Of a stretch of DNA of 61,040 nucleotides, positions 16,668 to 26,082 are shown piece by piece. The DNA is from Desulfobacteraceae bacterium (GTDB lineage Bacteria > Desulfobacterota > Desulfobacteria > Desulfobacterales > Desulfobacteraceae). Position 1 is the first letter of the stretch; every line of letters begins with the position of its first letter. Where the stretch lies: assembly GCA_003354055.1 (NCBI GenBank), contig PIVQ01000002.1:1-61040 (forward strand), given 5' to 3'. The notes beneath the pieces are model-generated. The model saw only the letters and a program-made list of their open reading frames with translations, did not search any database and was not told the origin of the DNA. Made by a program: the position numbers and the translations under genes.

Positions 16668-17469
16668 ATGGCTTGGCCGATGTGTGGCTACTATCGTTCC
16701 GTTAGGTGTTATATTTGTTTTTTTCTATTCATTGATGATTAGCCAAGACACTACAGCCGTTCAGTTGGAAAATAGATTTTTAGCCCCTTCAGGTGCATTC
16801 CTATTTGGAACAGATGAGTTGGGCAGAAGTGTGCTCAGCAGAACGATTGCCGGATTTCGGTATTCATTTTCTCTTGTCTTACTAGCATTATCAGTTTCGG
16901 CATGTATTGGTGCGCTGATCGGTCTGACGACAGGTTTTTTTCATAGTCAATGGCTTTCTCGCTTAATGGATCAAACGGTTAATATTATATGGTCTATACC
17001 TGGGTTGATTTTTTTTATCGCAGTGACTACCTATTTTGGCAGAAATTTTTTTACGCTTGTTTTATGCATGGCAATGGTCAGTTGGGTTCCTGTGGCAAGG
17101 GTCGTGCGGCTTGAGGTTCAAGGTGAAAAAAAAAGAGGGTATGTGCTTGCGCTAAAAGCTCTCGGATACAGCAATACCAAAATTTTACTTGCTATTGTAC
17201 CGAATATTTTAACGTCTTTTGTTGTTGTTGTTCTCTCCGTTGCTTTAGACCTTATTGCGGCAGAGAGCGGATTGTCATTCTTGGGTCTGGGCATTCAACC
17301 ACCATATCCAAGTCTTGGGAGCATGATCTATAATGGCTTGGTTTATTCATCATCTGGCTGGTGGATGCTGGTGTTTCCCTTATTGGCACTTTTAGCATTG
17401 GCTTTCTTGTTAATGTCTCTGATGATATTTATAAAAGTTCATAAAGGAACGTTCTATAATGAAGTCTGA
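16660..17469 (+). CDS. Peptide ABC transporter permease (DppC/OppC family)
   Basis: 269 residues from a GTG at 16660, chosen because AGGAG lies 9 nt upstream; the longer frame (from 16615) would begin inside the preceding permease gene. It has FGTDELGRSVLSRTIAGFRYSF, the DppC/OppC signature, and the EAA loop YVLALKALGYSNTKILLAIVPN. Its last 11 nt overlap the ATG of the HATPase sensor gene, so transporter and sensor are translated together. Confidence 0.88.
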   Translation: MNKWLGRCVATIVPLGVIFVFFYSLMISQDTTAVQLENRFLAPSGAFLFGTDELGRSVLSRTIAGFRYSFSLVLLALSVSACIGALIGLTTGFFHSQWLSRLMDQTVNIIWSIPGLIFFIAVTTYFGRNFFTLVLCMAMVSWVPVARVVRLEVQGEKKRGYVLALKALGYSNTKILLAIVPNILTSFVVVVLSVALDLIAAESGLSFLGLGIQPPYPSLGSMIYNGLVYSSSGWWMLVFPLLALLALAFLLMSLMIFIKVHKGTFYNEV

Positions 17470-19825
17470 TCATATTGATTTTTCAAAATCAAAAAATTCT
17501 GTTTCATTATATGACTCAATTCAAGATTGTCTCAAAGAGTTTAGACACATATACATTCCAAAATCAAAAATTACATTTGAAACTTGTGATTTACACCTGA
17601 TGCTTTTTGACCCTTCAGATGGTTGCTATCATCAGTACATTTCAAGTTCAGTCGCCGATCTAAGAATCAATGATTTATTAGATATAAAAGCCAAATTGAC
17701 AGCCAATAGAAAAAATTTGAAATTAGATGATTCGTTCAATTGGATTGAATCGAATGTTTCAGAGAATAAAAATGAAAAACCTAATATAGCCAAGGAAATA
17801 GCTAAGAATATAATTATTGCGGCAAAAGACGGAAGTGACCTACCTTTAGAAAATCCTAATGAAGATATTTGTAGGGAGGTTCTTCAAATTATCCTGTCTT
17901 CATTTCCCAATAGTCCCTATTGGGATGTTTGTGGTTTTTATCATCGGGAATTTGAAAAAAAGGCATTAGATTTTATCCTTTGGGAATATGATAATAACCA
18001 GAAGATACTGTATGCTACAGATTTCAAGAACGATAATTCTTTTCAGAATATCAGTTGTTTTGAGAATACATGCAATGATTTTGACTCTGTATTCAAACTG
18101 AAAGTCAATTATTCAGATTTCCAAAACTATTTATATGATGACGAACCCCTTGAGGAAAAAAATCAGAGAAAACTGCGGAGAATACAAAATGGTTATGATG
18201 ATCTTTATGATGCATTGATAGACAAGCTATTACCTTCTAAAAGTTATGCTATTTCAAGATCAATTCATTTTTCTCATTTGTTCTATGGCGTTCTTTTCAT
18301 AATGTTTGACAAAAACTCACGGCTCAAAAAACTGATAGAGAAAAGTGAAAAACGAGAAATGTCAAATGTTATTCAAGAGTTACGTGTAGAGTCTCATAGA
18401 GATTTTATCCCCTTTCTGTTGAATTTACAAACAAATGAGTTTGATAAAAAAATATATCAAGGAATTTCGGAATATAAAAGCATTGAAGAGATTATAAAAA
18501 TTTTTTGCCAATCTATTAATTATATCATTAGATGTGAACTGGTCGTGTTAAAAATGGAGGGTCACATAAAAAAAATTTTTGGGTGGGCGATTGATAAAGA
18601 TTATGTTTTAAAATCCTCTTTTCAGAAATTGCATGATGCTTCTTCTATGATCAATCAGATATATACACATCTAAATAAAAAAAATGGTGAAAGCACTCCT
18701 TTCGTTTATAATAATAATTTATGTCTATTGAGCAGGATACCATTTGTTTTACCGAACAAGAAAAAGTATGAAATTGTTTTAGTAACCAAAGAGGTTGAGG
18801 ATGCGGTCAATAAATCGGGTTATGGCCAATACTTAAAACTCTTCAAGCAACAACGATTTCATTTACTAATTCAAAAGATTCAAAGCATTTTTCATTATTT
18901 AGAACCCCAAATAGAACTCATGGAAAGGAAAAATGAAAATGATACTTTGCGATATATGGACCATTTTATTATAAACAATTTTCAAAGTTTCGCAAAAAAC
19001 CAAAACAAGATATCAAAAGAACTTAATGATTGTTCTACCAATAAAAAGGTAAGACTTATTAGTGAACTGCAGTGGTTAGGCTTTTCATTGTTTGATCAAA
19101 TCTTGAGAATCAGGCGGCATTCCACATTTAAAAACCAGGAGCCTCATTCTACTCGAGTTGCCATTCCTCTAAAGCAATCTTTGCAAGGCATTTTTCTTTA
19201 TAATCTTCTTAATTGTCATGCGTTAACGCAATTTGTGGAAGAAAGGTTAGAAAAAGAAAAAGATTACGAAATTTTTAAAAGGTTATCTGGAATCCTTAAT
19301 AATAATATCGAAGAAATGAGGAGGAATTTAAGAGAAGAAAAATGCGTTATCATTCCAATAGATCATAGTTTTTTTTGTGGGTTTATGGAAGTCTTTGATT
19401 GGGTGTATTTTGAATTCCAAAATAGTAAGAATTATAATTTAACTCTTTCATTTAATGAGAACGTCTATATTTATATAGTATTAAATGAAATATTTACTAA
19501 CGTAATGAAATTTTGGAATCAAAATTTTGCGATTCAACTTAATGTACAAGAGGAAGACAATGCCTACAGACTTTTGATACTAACATCAGAAACTATAATC
19601 GGAGACGATGTTTATGATGTTTATAATTGGTTAAAAAATGGAAATAAACGAATAAAAAAAATGTCGACCCCAAAGAACGGTATGGGATTAGGAATCATAA
19701 AGGATATGATGCAAAGAATCTCTGGTGATTCAGAACATTATCTTTTTGAAGATGTAAAAAAAAAGAACTCAAAACTATTCCTAAACGTATTACTTTTTCC
19801 CAAACAACTAATAACCATCCTTTAA
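17459..19825 (+). CDS. Large HATPase sensor protein, histidine-kinase-like
   Basis: 788 residues. The C-terminus is a GHKL ATPase domain: N-box VLNEIFTNVMKFW (about 674-686) and G-box KNGMGLGIIKDMM (about 738-750). A GAF-like region is plausible around 345-500 (EEIIKIFCQSINYIIRCELVV). No membrane segment and no typical H-box with phospho-acceptor His was identified, so it may be a kinase with an unusual acceptor or a non-kinase ATPase. It overlaps the permease gene, with AAAGGA upstream, and precedes a run of receiver-like proteins. It is AT-richer than the transporter genes. Likely cytoplasmic sensor of the locus (inference). Confidence 0.7.
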   Translation: MKSDHIDFSKSKNSVSLYDSIQDCLKEFRHIYIPKSKITFETCDLHLMLFDPSDGCYHQYISSSVADLRINDLLDIKAKLTANRKNLKLDDSFNWIESNVSENKNEKPNIAKEIAKNIIIAAKDGSDLPLENPNEDICREVLQIILSSFPNSPYWDVCGFYHREFEKKALDFILWEYDNNQKILYATDFKNDNSFQNISCFENTCNDFDSVFKLKVNYSDFQNYLYDDEPLEEKNQRKLRRIQNGYDDLYDALIDKLLPSKSYAISRSIHFSHLFYGVLFIMFDKNSRLKKLIEKSEKREMSNVIQELRVESHRDFIPFLLNLQTNEFDKKIYQGISEYKSIEEIIKIFCQSINYIIRCELVVLKMEGHIKKIFGWAIDKDYVLKSSFQKLHDASSMINQIYTHLNKKNGESTPFVYNNNLCLLSRIPFVLPNKKKYEIVLVTKEVEDAVNKSGYGQYLKLFKQQRFHLLIQKIQSIFHYLEPQIELMERKNENDTLRYMDHFIINNFQSFAKNQNKISKELNDCSTNKKVRLISELQWLGFSLFDQILRIRRHSTFKNQEPHSTRVAIPLKQSLQGIFLYNLLNCHALTQFVEERLEKEKDYEIFKRLSGILNNNIEEMRRNLREEKCVIIPIDHSFFCGFMEVFDWVYFEFQNSKNYNLTLSFNENVYIYIVLNEIFTNVMKFWNQNFAIQLNVQEEDNAYRLLILTSETIIGDDVYDVYNWLKNGNKRIKKMSTPKNGMGLGIIKDMMQRISGDSEHYLFEDVKKKNSKLFLNVLLFPKQLITIL

Positions 19826-20010
19826 ACTTTAAAATACATAAAGAGTATGCTAAATGAAGAATATTAGCTCATAAGCATTCTAATTCATAGCTCAGGTTTT
19901 GTTATCAATCAAGTCGATAACATTATACAAAAATATGCATTGGATTATTCGAAAGTACGCATATCAATTAATACCGTCAGAAACTATAAATATCTTTATT
20001 TGGAGTTGCT

Positions 20011-21642
20011 ATGAAGAAGTTTAAGTTTTGTATCGTTGATGATCAAGGGCCAACAGCTCAGGGTTTTACAAGAATTCTAAACTTACTTAAGCGCCATAAT
20101 TATTTAATCGATTATGGCAATTACAACTCAATTCAGATCTCTGACAATCAAGACATGGAAAGTGGATTTGGTTGGAATGAAGAAAAACAACAATCCATGG
20201 ATTTCAGAGTATTCTCTTCAAAATTAAAGATTCGGCCGATCGTTCGGTCGGAAAACTTAGTATCTCAAAAGAATGGATTTACATTTTGTGAGGCGTTTGA
20301 AACCTTTTTTAATGAAGTAGATGTTTACGATTTTTATGTGTTTGATATCAACTTTGATGTGGGGGCAATGGATCCCACATCTTCCGAGAATCAATGTAAA
20401 GAAGCGTTAAAATACTCAGCTAAATCAGCGCCCCAAAAGACTGAGGCCGGAAGATATAGTTTTTTAGAACCTCTTTTAAAAATAAGCCGTCTCCAATCTC
20501 GGCCCATCTTTGTATATTCGGCTGCGCCAGAAACTCAACAGATACGTAGCTTTATTGATAGTTCAGCGTTTTATAAAAGTGTTTGTATTATGGAGATAGA
20601 ATCGGGAAGTTACTCTCTTGATGCAGACAATCCTTTTTTTCAATTGGATAGTTATTTGCGAAATAAACAAAAAAAGTTACTTCATTATCAGAGCCCAGAC
20701 TTCCTTGAGGAACTGATAGAAAGGGTTGAAAATGATTTAGATTGGGATAAGCCTGATATACCTGATTGTGACGAAAATGACCATTGGTCTCTTAAAACCC
20801 TTTTTCCGAGACAAATTAACAGTATTGAAGCTTGCAATGCAGTGTTAAATAGAAAGATGCCACATTACGGAAGGCTGTTATCCAAAATTGAAGAGCATAA
20901 AAAAGAAATCAGTATTATTTGCCAAGCTGACTGGCGAACGCTATGTGGAAAATTATTTAACCATCCACTTTCGCCAAATACTGAGAATAACAAGATTGAT
21001 ATAGTTAAAGACCTTGTTAATAGTCTTGATTTTAAAATAGAAAGTGGGCCAAAAAAAATAGAGGAGAAATACAGTCGGTTAACAGACTTGCCTGTATATG
21101 AAAAGAATGAGCTAAATAAGCTTCGGCTGTTCACAATAAAAAATGTTCAATTCATAGGTAGAGATAATGTGATACAATATTTTTCAGAAATTGAAGATAG
21201 AGACAATTGGTTACCTTGTTGGGAGGACTATGCACGAAATTTTGGCATTTACCCGATTGATATTGCTTATCTCAATCATATTGCACAATTAAATTCGAAT
21301 CATTTTGAAAATATTAGTTGCCCTGAGGTAACGATTCAAAAAACGAAGAATGCAAGTGTGCTTGAAATGAAATGGCTTTATCCAAGCTTACCTGATAATG
21401 AAAATATTTTTGATGAAAATGGAAAACTATTCAAAAAAATGAACGCCGATAGAACTGGTGTGTTGAAGGATGAGGGCATATCGGATTTTTGCAACATTGT
21501 TTGCTGGCGCTACAAAGGAACGTTTCAATTTCAATCAGGTGGAAAGAGTCTAATTGTAGACGGAAACAAAGGCGTTAAAGCTATGGATACTAAATCAAAA
21601 AATTCAGAAACTTTTTACAGAGTAACCATTGAAAAACCCTGA
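20011..21642 (+). CDS. Receiver-like protein with large insertions
   Basis: 543 residues. The N-terminal part has receiver landmarks: acidic pair VDD (10-11), an aspartate in VFDINFD (112) as candidate phosphorylation site, and VYSAAPE as the Thr/Ser strand. The spacing between the acidic pair and the acceptor is about twice normal, so loops are inserted. The remaining 300 residues match no family I know. It follows the HATPase gene after 185 nt and is followed closely by two unknown genes. Probably the phospho-partner of the HATPase protein (inference). Confidence 0.55.
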   Translation: MKKFKFCIVDDQGPTAQGFTRILNLLKRHNYLIDYGNYNSIQISDNQDMESGFGWNEEKQQSMDFRVFSSKLKIRPIVRSENLVSQKNGFTFCEAFETFFNEVDVYDFYVFDINFDVGAMDPTSSENQCKEALKYSAKSAPQKTEAGRYSFLEPLLKISRLQSRPIFVYSAAPETQQIRSFIDSSAFYKSVCIMEIESGSYSLDADNPFFQLDSYLRNKQKKLLHYQSPDFLEELIERVENDLDWDKPDIPDCDENDHWSLKTLFPRQINSIEACNAVLNRKMPHYGRLLSKIEEHKKEISIICQADWRTLCGKLFNHPLSPNTENNKIDIVKDLVNSLDFKIESGPKKIEEKYSRLTDLPVYEKNELNKLRLFTIKNVQFIGRDNVIQYFSEIEDRDNWLPCWEDYARNFGIYPIDIAYLNHIAQLNSNHFENISCPEVTIQKTKNASVLEMKWLYPSLPDNENIFDENGKLFKKMNADRTGVLKDEGISDFCNIVCWRYKGTFQFQSGGKSLIVDGNKGVKAMDTKSKNSETFYRVTIEKP

Positions 21643-21657
21643 TATGGTGGTGTTAAA

Positions 21658-22569
21658 ATGAAACAGATTTGTATTAGAGTTATAGATAGTTTGGATTCAA
21701 GAAGAGATTCTATCTGCAATGAAGTCCGCCCTTTCCAAAAAAACAGTAACGAGATCGGATATCAGCCTTCGGATGAGGCTGCTTGGAGTTTTTCCGACAG
21801 GAGTACTCCTAATTTATTCCTAATTCATTTAAATGATTTACGATCTAATGATGGAATTCCATGTTGTAAGAAATTGGAAGCTATTCTTTCAAATTTACCT
21901 GATGCATTGGTTGTTCTATATTCTGGCGGTGGATTGGAAGTTCTTGATTCTTATGGCGGTAGTAATTTGACTGTCAAGCAAGATCATTCGATCTGGAAAT
22001 GTAATATTAAGGGATTTAAAAATTTTTGCATTCCACGATTCCCAATTAGTAATGCTTCAGATTTGTCTGTTCTGCAGGCATTGGAGAATTATTTGTCTAC
22101 GGAAGACAAAGAACTATTCTTCGAAACTATTGAGGGAGTAAATAGCAATGACATTGATGTCTCTTTGCAGGCAATCGCTATACTCTGCCAGGGCGTTCTT
22201 TTCGCAAATAGCAATGACAAGGGGGAACCAGCAATAAACAAAGAAGATCCTGCATATGAGGTTTGTCAAGATGCGTTAACAAAAATGGGTATTTCAGAGT
22301 TTTGCACAATAGCAGATTTTGAAAGGATGAGATTACGTGCGTATAGATACAGACAATCTTTGCAAACGCCTTCGTGGTGGGCACAGGTCTTTGAAAATAA
22401 ACCTATCCCAATTTCTTTAACAGGATTGGATGAAAAAACTACGATGGCAATTGACAAGCTTATAAACGAAGTGTTTTATGGTGATAAAATAAAATCTGAT
22501 TCGGAATTAGTCAATATGGCCACAATTGCGGATCTTTTTTTGAAACTATATAAATATTTAAATCACTAA
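21658..22569 (+). CDS. Unknown protein, possibly a degenerate receiver
   Basis: 303 residues. The N-terminus CIRVIDSLDSRRDSICNEV, then TPNLFLIHLNDL and ALVVLYSGGGLEVL, follows the strand order of a receiver domain but without the acidic pair or acceptor Asp. The C-terminal 150 residues are helical with no known motif. It lies 15 nt after the receiver-like gene and 10 nt before the next, clearly co-transcribed. Confidence 0.5.
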   Translation: MKQICIRVIDSLDSRRDSICNEVRPFQKNSNEIGYQPSDEAAWSFSDRSTPNLFLIHLNDLRSNDGIPCCKKLEAILSNLPDALVVLYSGGGLEVLDSYGGSNLTVKQDHSIWKCNIKGFKNFCIPRFPISNASDLSVLQALENYLSTEDKELFFETIEGVNSNDIDVSLQAIAILCQGVLFANSNDKGEPAINKEDPAYEVCQDALTKMGISEFCTIADFERMRLRAYRYRQSLQTPSWWAQVFENKPIPISLTGLDEKTTMAIDKLINEVFYGDKIKSDSELVNMATIADLFLKLYKYLNH

Positions 22570-22579
22570 AAGAATACAT

Positions 22580-23107
22580 ATGAGTGTATCATGGCAGTCT
22601 AAGCGGTCTCAGATCAATCATGATTGGTTGAAATGTAAATACTTGAATAATCTTGATGCCTTTTTAGTTAGGATTGAACCGTCTCCATTGTTCGAAAACA
22701 CGCCACCCATTTTAAGATTTTTGGAGATAGATTTTCCCCAATGGGAAGAAAAAAGAAATGACATATTAGATTTATTCCGCTCCTTTGGTGAAGAAATGTC
22801 ACCTCATAGGCTATTTGAATCAACACCCTTGAAAATATATGATAGTGAAACAAGATGTTGGATAGGTGACATGATCCAGTTGTTATGGATTAATCGATAT
22901 CCAATTCGTGAGTGGACTGAGGCTGGGTTAAAGGCATTTCAAAAGACAGATTACCAATATTGCCGACTTACAGAAGACATAGGTAAAACGAATGCATCTC
23001 CAAAAGACATTGCTATATTGAAAGCAGATTTTAAAAAATACAGAGATGCCTGTAAGAATTTAAGCGACCGGATTAGTATGCTCCATAATGAAAGAAGAGT
23101 AATTTAA
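22580..23107 (+). CDS. Unknown protein of the signalling operon
   Basis: 175 residues, rich in Trp, Arg and charged residues, mostly helical, with no motif recognised. It sits 10 nt after one gene and 3 nt before the sigma-54 activator gene, so it belongs to the same transcript. It may be an adaptor between the receiver-like proteins and the activator; that is only a guess from position. Confidence 0.5.
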   Translation: MSVSWQSKRSQINHDWLKCKYLNNLDAFLVRIEPSPLFENTPPILRFLEIDFPQWEEKRNDILDLFRSFGEEMSPHRLFESTPLKIYDSETRCWIGDMIQLLWINRYPIREWTEAGLKAFQKTDYQYCRLTEDIGKTNASPKDIAILKADFKKYRDACKNLSDRISMLHNERRVI

Positions 23108-23110
23108 AAA

Positions 23111-24874
23111 ATGACTCAATCAACTTTTAAACTTCCGAAAATACTAGTTATTGATGATGTTTATGGTCAAAAGAGCCCAAATTGGGATAGAGAGAACTTT
23201 TGTTGTCGTTTGGGCATGAAAGATGTCACACCTGACCTTATCCCCCCCCAAAAAAATGTAGAAGGGTCTCCTGCTACTATTGCAAATGCTGTTTTCTGCA
23301 GTGGCCAAATTCTTAAAGACAAATCGATTGAAAATGATATAGCAGGTGTGTTGGACATTATTGCTTCTGGCTATAACTCCAATTCCTATTGGGCAATGAT
23401 ACTGCTTGACTTACATTTTAAAACCGGGCCAATTACTGATGGCGGATCAGCAAAAGGGAGAGAAACCGATAGAGATCCCAAGCAATACTTTGGGTTGAAG
23501 ATTCTGGATGAAATAAAAAAAGTGTTCCCAATAATACCTGTAATAGTTATTTCAGGAATGGATCGGGCCGATATCGAAGAAGAATTGTCAGAAAAAGGCG
23601 CTTGTGGGTTTGTTGATCGAACCGAATTAAATAAAGACAAGTTGAGGGAATTCCTTTGGGAGAATGGGCTTCTTGAGGATTGTAAGATGATCGGCGCCTC
23701 ATTACCTATGCTATTGTGTATGAGAGAAGTTCGGCGAGCTGTGAAAATAGGTAATAATAATATTCTTATCTTGGGTGAAACCGGAACCGGTAAGGAATTG
23801 ATGGCAGAGTATGCACACCGAGTTTCACCTAAATCAGAAGGTCCCTTTAAAACACTGTTCACCCAGGGAGTTCCAGGAAATATTATTGAAGATACACTTT
23901 TTGGGCATGAAAAAGGAGCTTTTACTGGAGCGGACGTCGCCACAAACGGGATTGCGAGTGAAGCTGATGGCGGGACTCTTTTTATTGATGAATTTGGAGA
24001 TATTCCTGCAGGTATTCAGGCAAAATTGTTAAGACTTTTAGATCCAACATTAAGGGAATGTACAAAAATAGGCGCTCATACATGGGAAAAACTTAACCTT
24101 CAGATTGTAATGGCAACAAACCGCATTGACATCATTGATGGAAAAGACTTTCGTAACGATTTGCTGGCGAGGACTGAGGCCAGAGTCATATTTGTCCCGC
24201 CACTAAGAGAAAGAACAAATGATATAGAAAAACTCTGTAGTTATTTTGTCACTAAATTTGAGGAAAGTATTGGAGCAGAACAACGAAATATTTCTGGGAA
24301 AGTTATCGAAGTTTTTAGGAGCTACCACTGGTCCAAAAACATCAGGGAACTTGAAAATATTATAAAAAAAGCAGTTGAAGATTATCCCAGTCTTCGGATA
24401 TTGTCACTGGCACATATACCGGAGCATTTAAGAAAGTCCGTTATCGAGTCAAAATTAAACAAGGTAGACCCTGTTTTTGACTTTAGGAATGAGATAATTG
24501 GAGATAAAACACTTTCTGCGATGTTGAAAGAGATATCCAAATATAAATTCAGTACAAATCATGAAGAAATTTTTGGTCGGTTATCTGATATTCGAGAGGC
24601 CTTCGCTTTTTTCTTTGCATCATACATCAAGGCCGCCCTAACTTGTCCTGCTAATAAGAAATATTCAACCACTCATCCTGAAGGTGTTGCCAATTACACC
24701 ATAGCCATGAAATGCATTACCGGGGAGGACATAGCTACTTCAAAAGCATATGATATAATAAAGAAATATCTACAGATTGATGATAACTCTTTAGAAGAAA
24801 TTAAAAAGGACCCAGTATTAGGGCCTGCTTATGGAAAGGCTGTAGAAAGTAGACCGAAAAATAAGAAAAAATAA
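23111..24874 (+). CDS. Sigma-54-dependent activator with receiver domain
   Basis: 587 residues. A receiver-like N-terminus has acidic pair ID-D (15-16), acceptor Asp100 in ILLDLHF, and VISG (147-150). The AAA+ domain has Walker A GETGTGKE (222-229), the sigma-54 contact loop GAFTGA (269-274), Walker B FIDE (291-294) and LRERTNDIE..NIRELENIIKKA. No Fis-type helix-turn-helix is visible at the C-terminus, which instead has an unrecognised 150-residue region. It may thus act without specific upstream binding or through a partner. A sigma-54-like promoter precedes the transporter genes. Confidence 0.85.
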   Translation: MTQSTFKLPKILVIDDVYGQKSPNWDRENFCCRLGMKDVTPDLIPPQKNVEGSPATIANAVFCSGQILKDKSIENDIAGVLDIIASGYNSNSYWAMILLDLHFKTGPITDGGSAKGRETDRDPKQYFGLKILDEIKKVFPIIPVIVISGMDRADIEEELSEKGACGFVDRTELNKDKLREFLWENGLLEDCKMIGASLPMLLCMREVRRAVKIGNNNILILGETGTGKELMAEYAHRVSPKSEGPFKTLFTQGVPGNIIEDTLFGHEKGAFTGADVATNGIASEADGGTLFIDEFGDIPAGIQAKLLRLLDPTLRECTKIGAHTWEKLNLQIVMATNRIDIIDGKDFRNDLLARTEARVIFVPPLRERTNDIEKLCSYFVTKFEESIGAEQRNISGKVIEVFRSYHWSKNIRELENIIKKAVEDYPSLRILSLAHIPEHLRKSVIESKLNKVDPVFDFRNEIIGDKTLSAMLKEISKYKFSTNHEEIFGRLSDIREAFAFFFASYIKAALTCPANKKYSTTHPEGVANYTIAMKCITGEDIATSKAYDIIKKYLQIDDNSLEEIKKDPVLGPAYGKAVESRPKNKKK

Positions 24875-25090
24875 AAAGGCAAAAGAAAGTTAAGAATTCT
24901 TGGTAGCTTGAGAACGACATTTAAGTGGAATCCTGGATGCCTATACAGTAAAAGAAGGATTCATAAATAGGTGAAATTTCTTACAATGAAAAGGGCTTTG
25001 CGGTAATTGGGTGCCCTAGTCTCAGAGCAATTTAAAAACTTAAAAGAATATTATATTTGGAGAATGACATAAAAGAAAAGAAGCGACTAA

Positions 25091-25597
25091 GTGATAGGAC
25101 TCAGTATGATTGATATTTATTATGTATATGAGGATAGGTGTTTTGCCATTGCGACAGCAAAGGTCTTGAGGAGCTTTCTGGCAAGAGAGGTTCGGCTAAT
25201 TTCTCTCTCGGGGCCTTTTGATCTATCTCCAAAAGAGAATATTGTTTTGTTTATATGGTCTAAAAATTGTGGTTATACACAAATAAGAGATTTGGTGATT
25301 GAATTCGCTCGTGATAGAAAATTTGGTATTAAAAGAGAGATGGTACAGTATATTAATCTTAAGTCTAATATTGACCCTTTTCTTACTTATCTCGACAAAA
25401 GTAATGCTGTAGAGCTATCAAAAACGGAGTTTATTTTTGATTATCTTAAAAAATTAGAGAATGATAATAATATATTCTCGCCTATAGAAATTGACCAAAA
25501 TGAAGAGTTATACTCTTTAATAGTAGGGAGTTATAATCACCCTATAGATATTGAGCGCTATAAGCGTTTTTTGTGCCATATTATAGGATTTATTTAA
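25091..25597 (+). CDS. Small unknown protein, possibly TIR-like
   Basis: 168 residues. The pattern IDIYYVYEDRCFAIATAKVLRSFLAREV, then NIVLFIWSKNCGYTQIRDLVIEFA recalls the first and fourth strands of TIR domains (FISYSxED.., VLxxSxxxxxS..). The catalytic Glu of NAD-degrading TIRs is not clear. An internal ATG at 25106 may be the true start. It lies 216 nt after the activator gene, in the same direction. Confidence 0.4.
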   Translation: MIGLSMIDIYYVYEDRCFAIATAKVLRSFLAREVRLISLSGPFDLSPKENIVLFIWSKNCGYTQIRDLVIEFARDRKFGIKREMVQYINLKSNIDPFLTYLDKSNAVELSKTEFIFDYLKKLENDNNIFSPIEIDQNEELYSLIVGSYNHPIDIERYKRFLCHIIGFI

Positions 25598-26082
25598 TCA
25601 TTGTACTGTAATCATTTTTATCCTATTCGACTATCAGGGCAAAATTTGATCAGTATAAATAGCAACTAAGGGCAAAATTTTGCGAACAGAGCTTCTTGAT
25701 TGGTATTGTAGACTCAGGATCCTTGAACCGTTAATCAAAAAAAGTAGATGACTGGCAGCCTAAAACTGCCGATTTCAGAGATGAGCCTGAGTATTGGACA
25801 AAAAGATATGATATCGGGCGTTGGAAAAGAGATTTATAATTCATTTTGAGCTTGAACTGAGGGGTTTTAAAGAAGTGTTCAAAAAAAAGTTGGTTCAGAG
25901 TGTGAATAGGAAAGAGGCATTTCGTTGCAGAACTTATTTGCATACAAAAAAAACTTTGATTCATCACGTTAGGTCTAAAGCTGTAGATGAGGCTGAGGTG
26001 GTATGATTTAAAAAAGGTAGTTTAATCTCGAACTCCATTTTGCAGTGAAGGATTAAAATCGTGTTCCAATACTCTCGGCTCG
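25598..26082 (+). other. Spacer before the receiver-phosphatase gene, with repeats
   Basis: Nothing in this stretch is supported as a gene. It holds a 12-bp direct repeat AGGGCAAAATTT at 25636-25647 and 25669-25680; the second copy lies in the perfect palindrome GCAAAATTTTGC (25672-25683), a possible operator. A short frame reading DDWQPKTADFRDEPEYWTKRYD around 25747-25812 looks protein-like and may be a gene remnant. Confidence 0.35.

Noticed and set aside
25672..25688. Second sigma-54-like promoter
   Set aside because: GG and GC are only 9 nt apart when the better GGCA is used; the match is too weak.
25821..26006. 61-codon frame before the receiver-phosphatase gene
   Set aside because: No ribosome-binding site, no recognisable product; may be part of a decayed gene.
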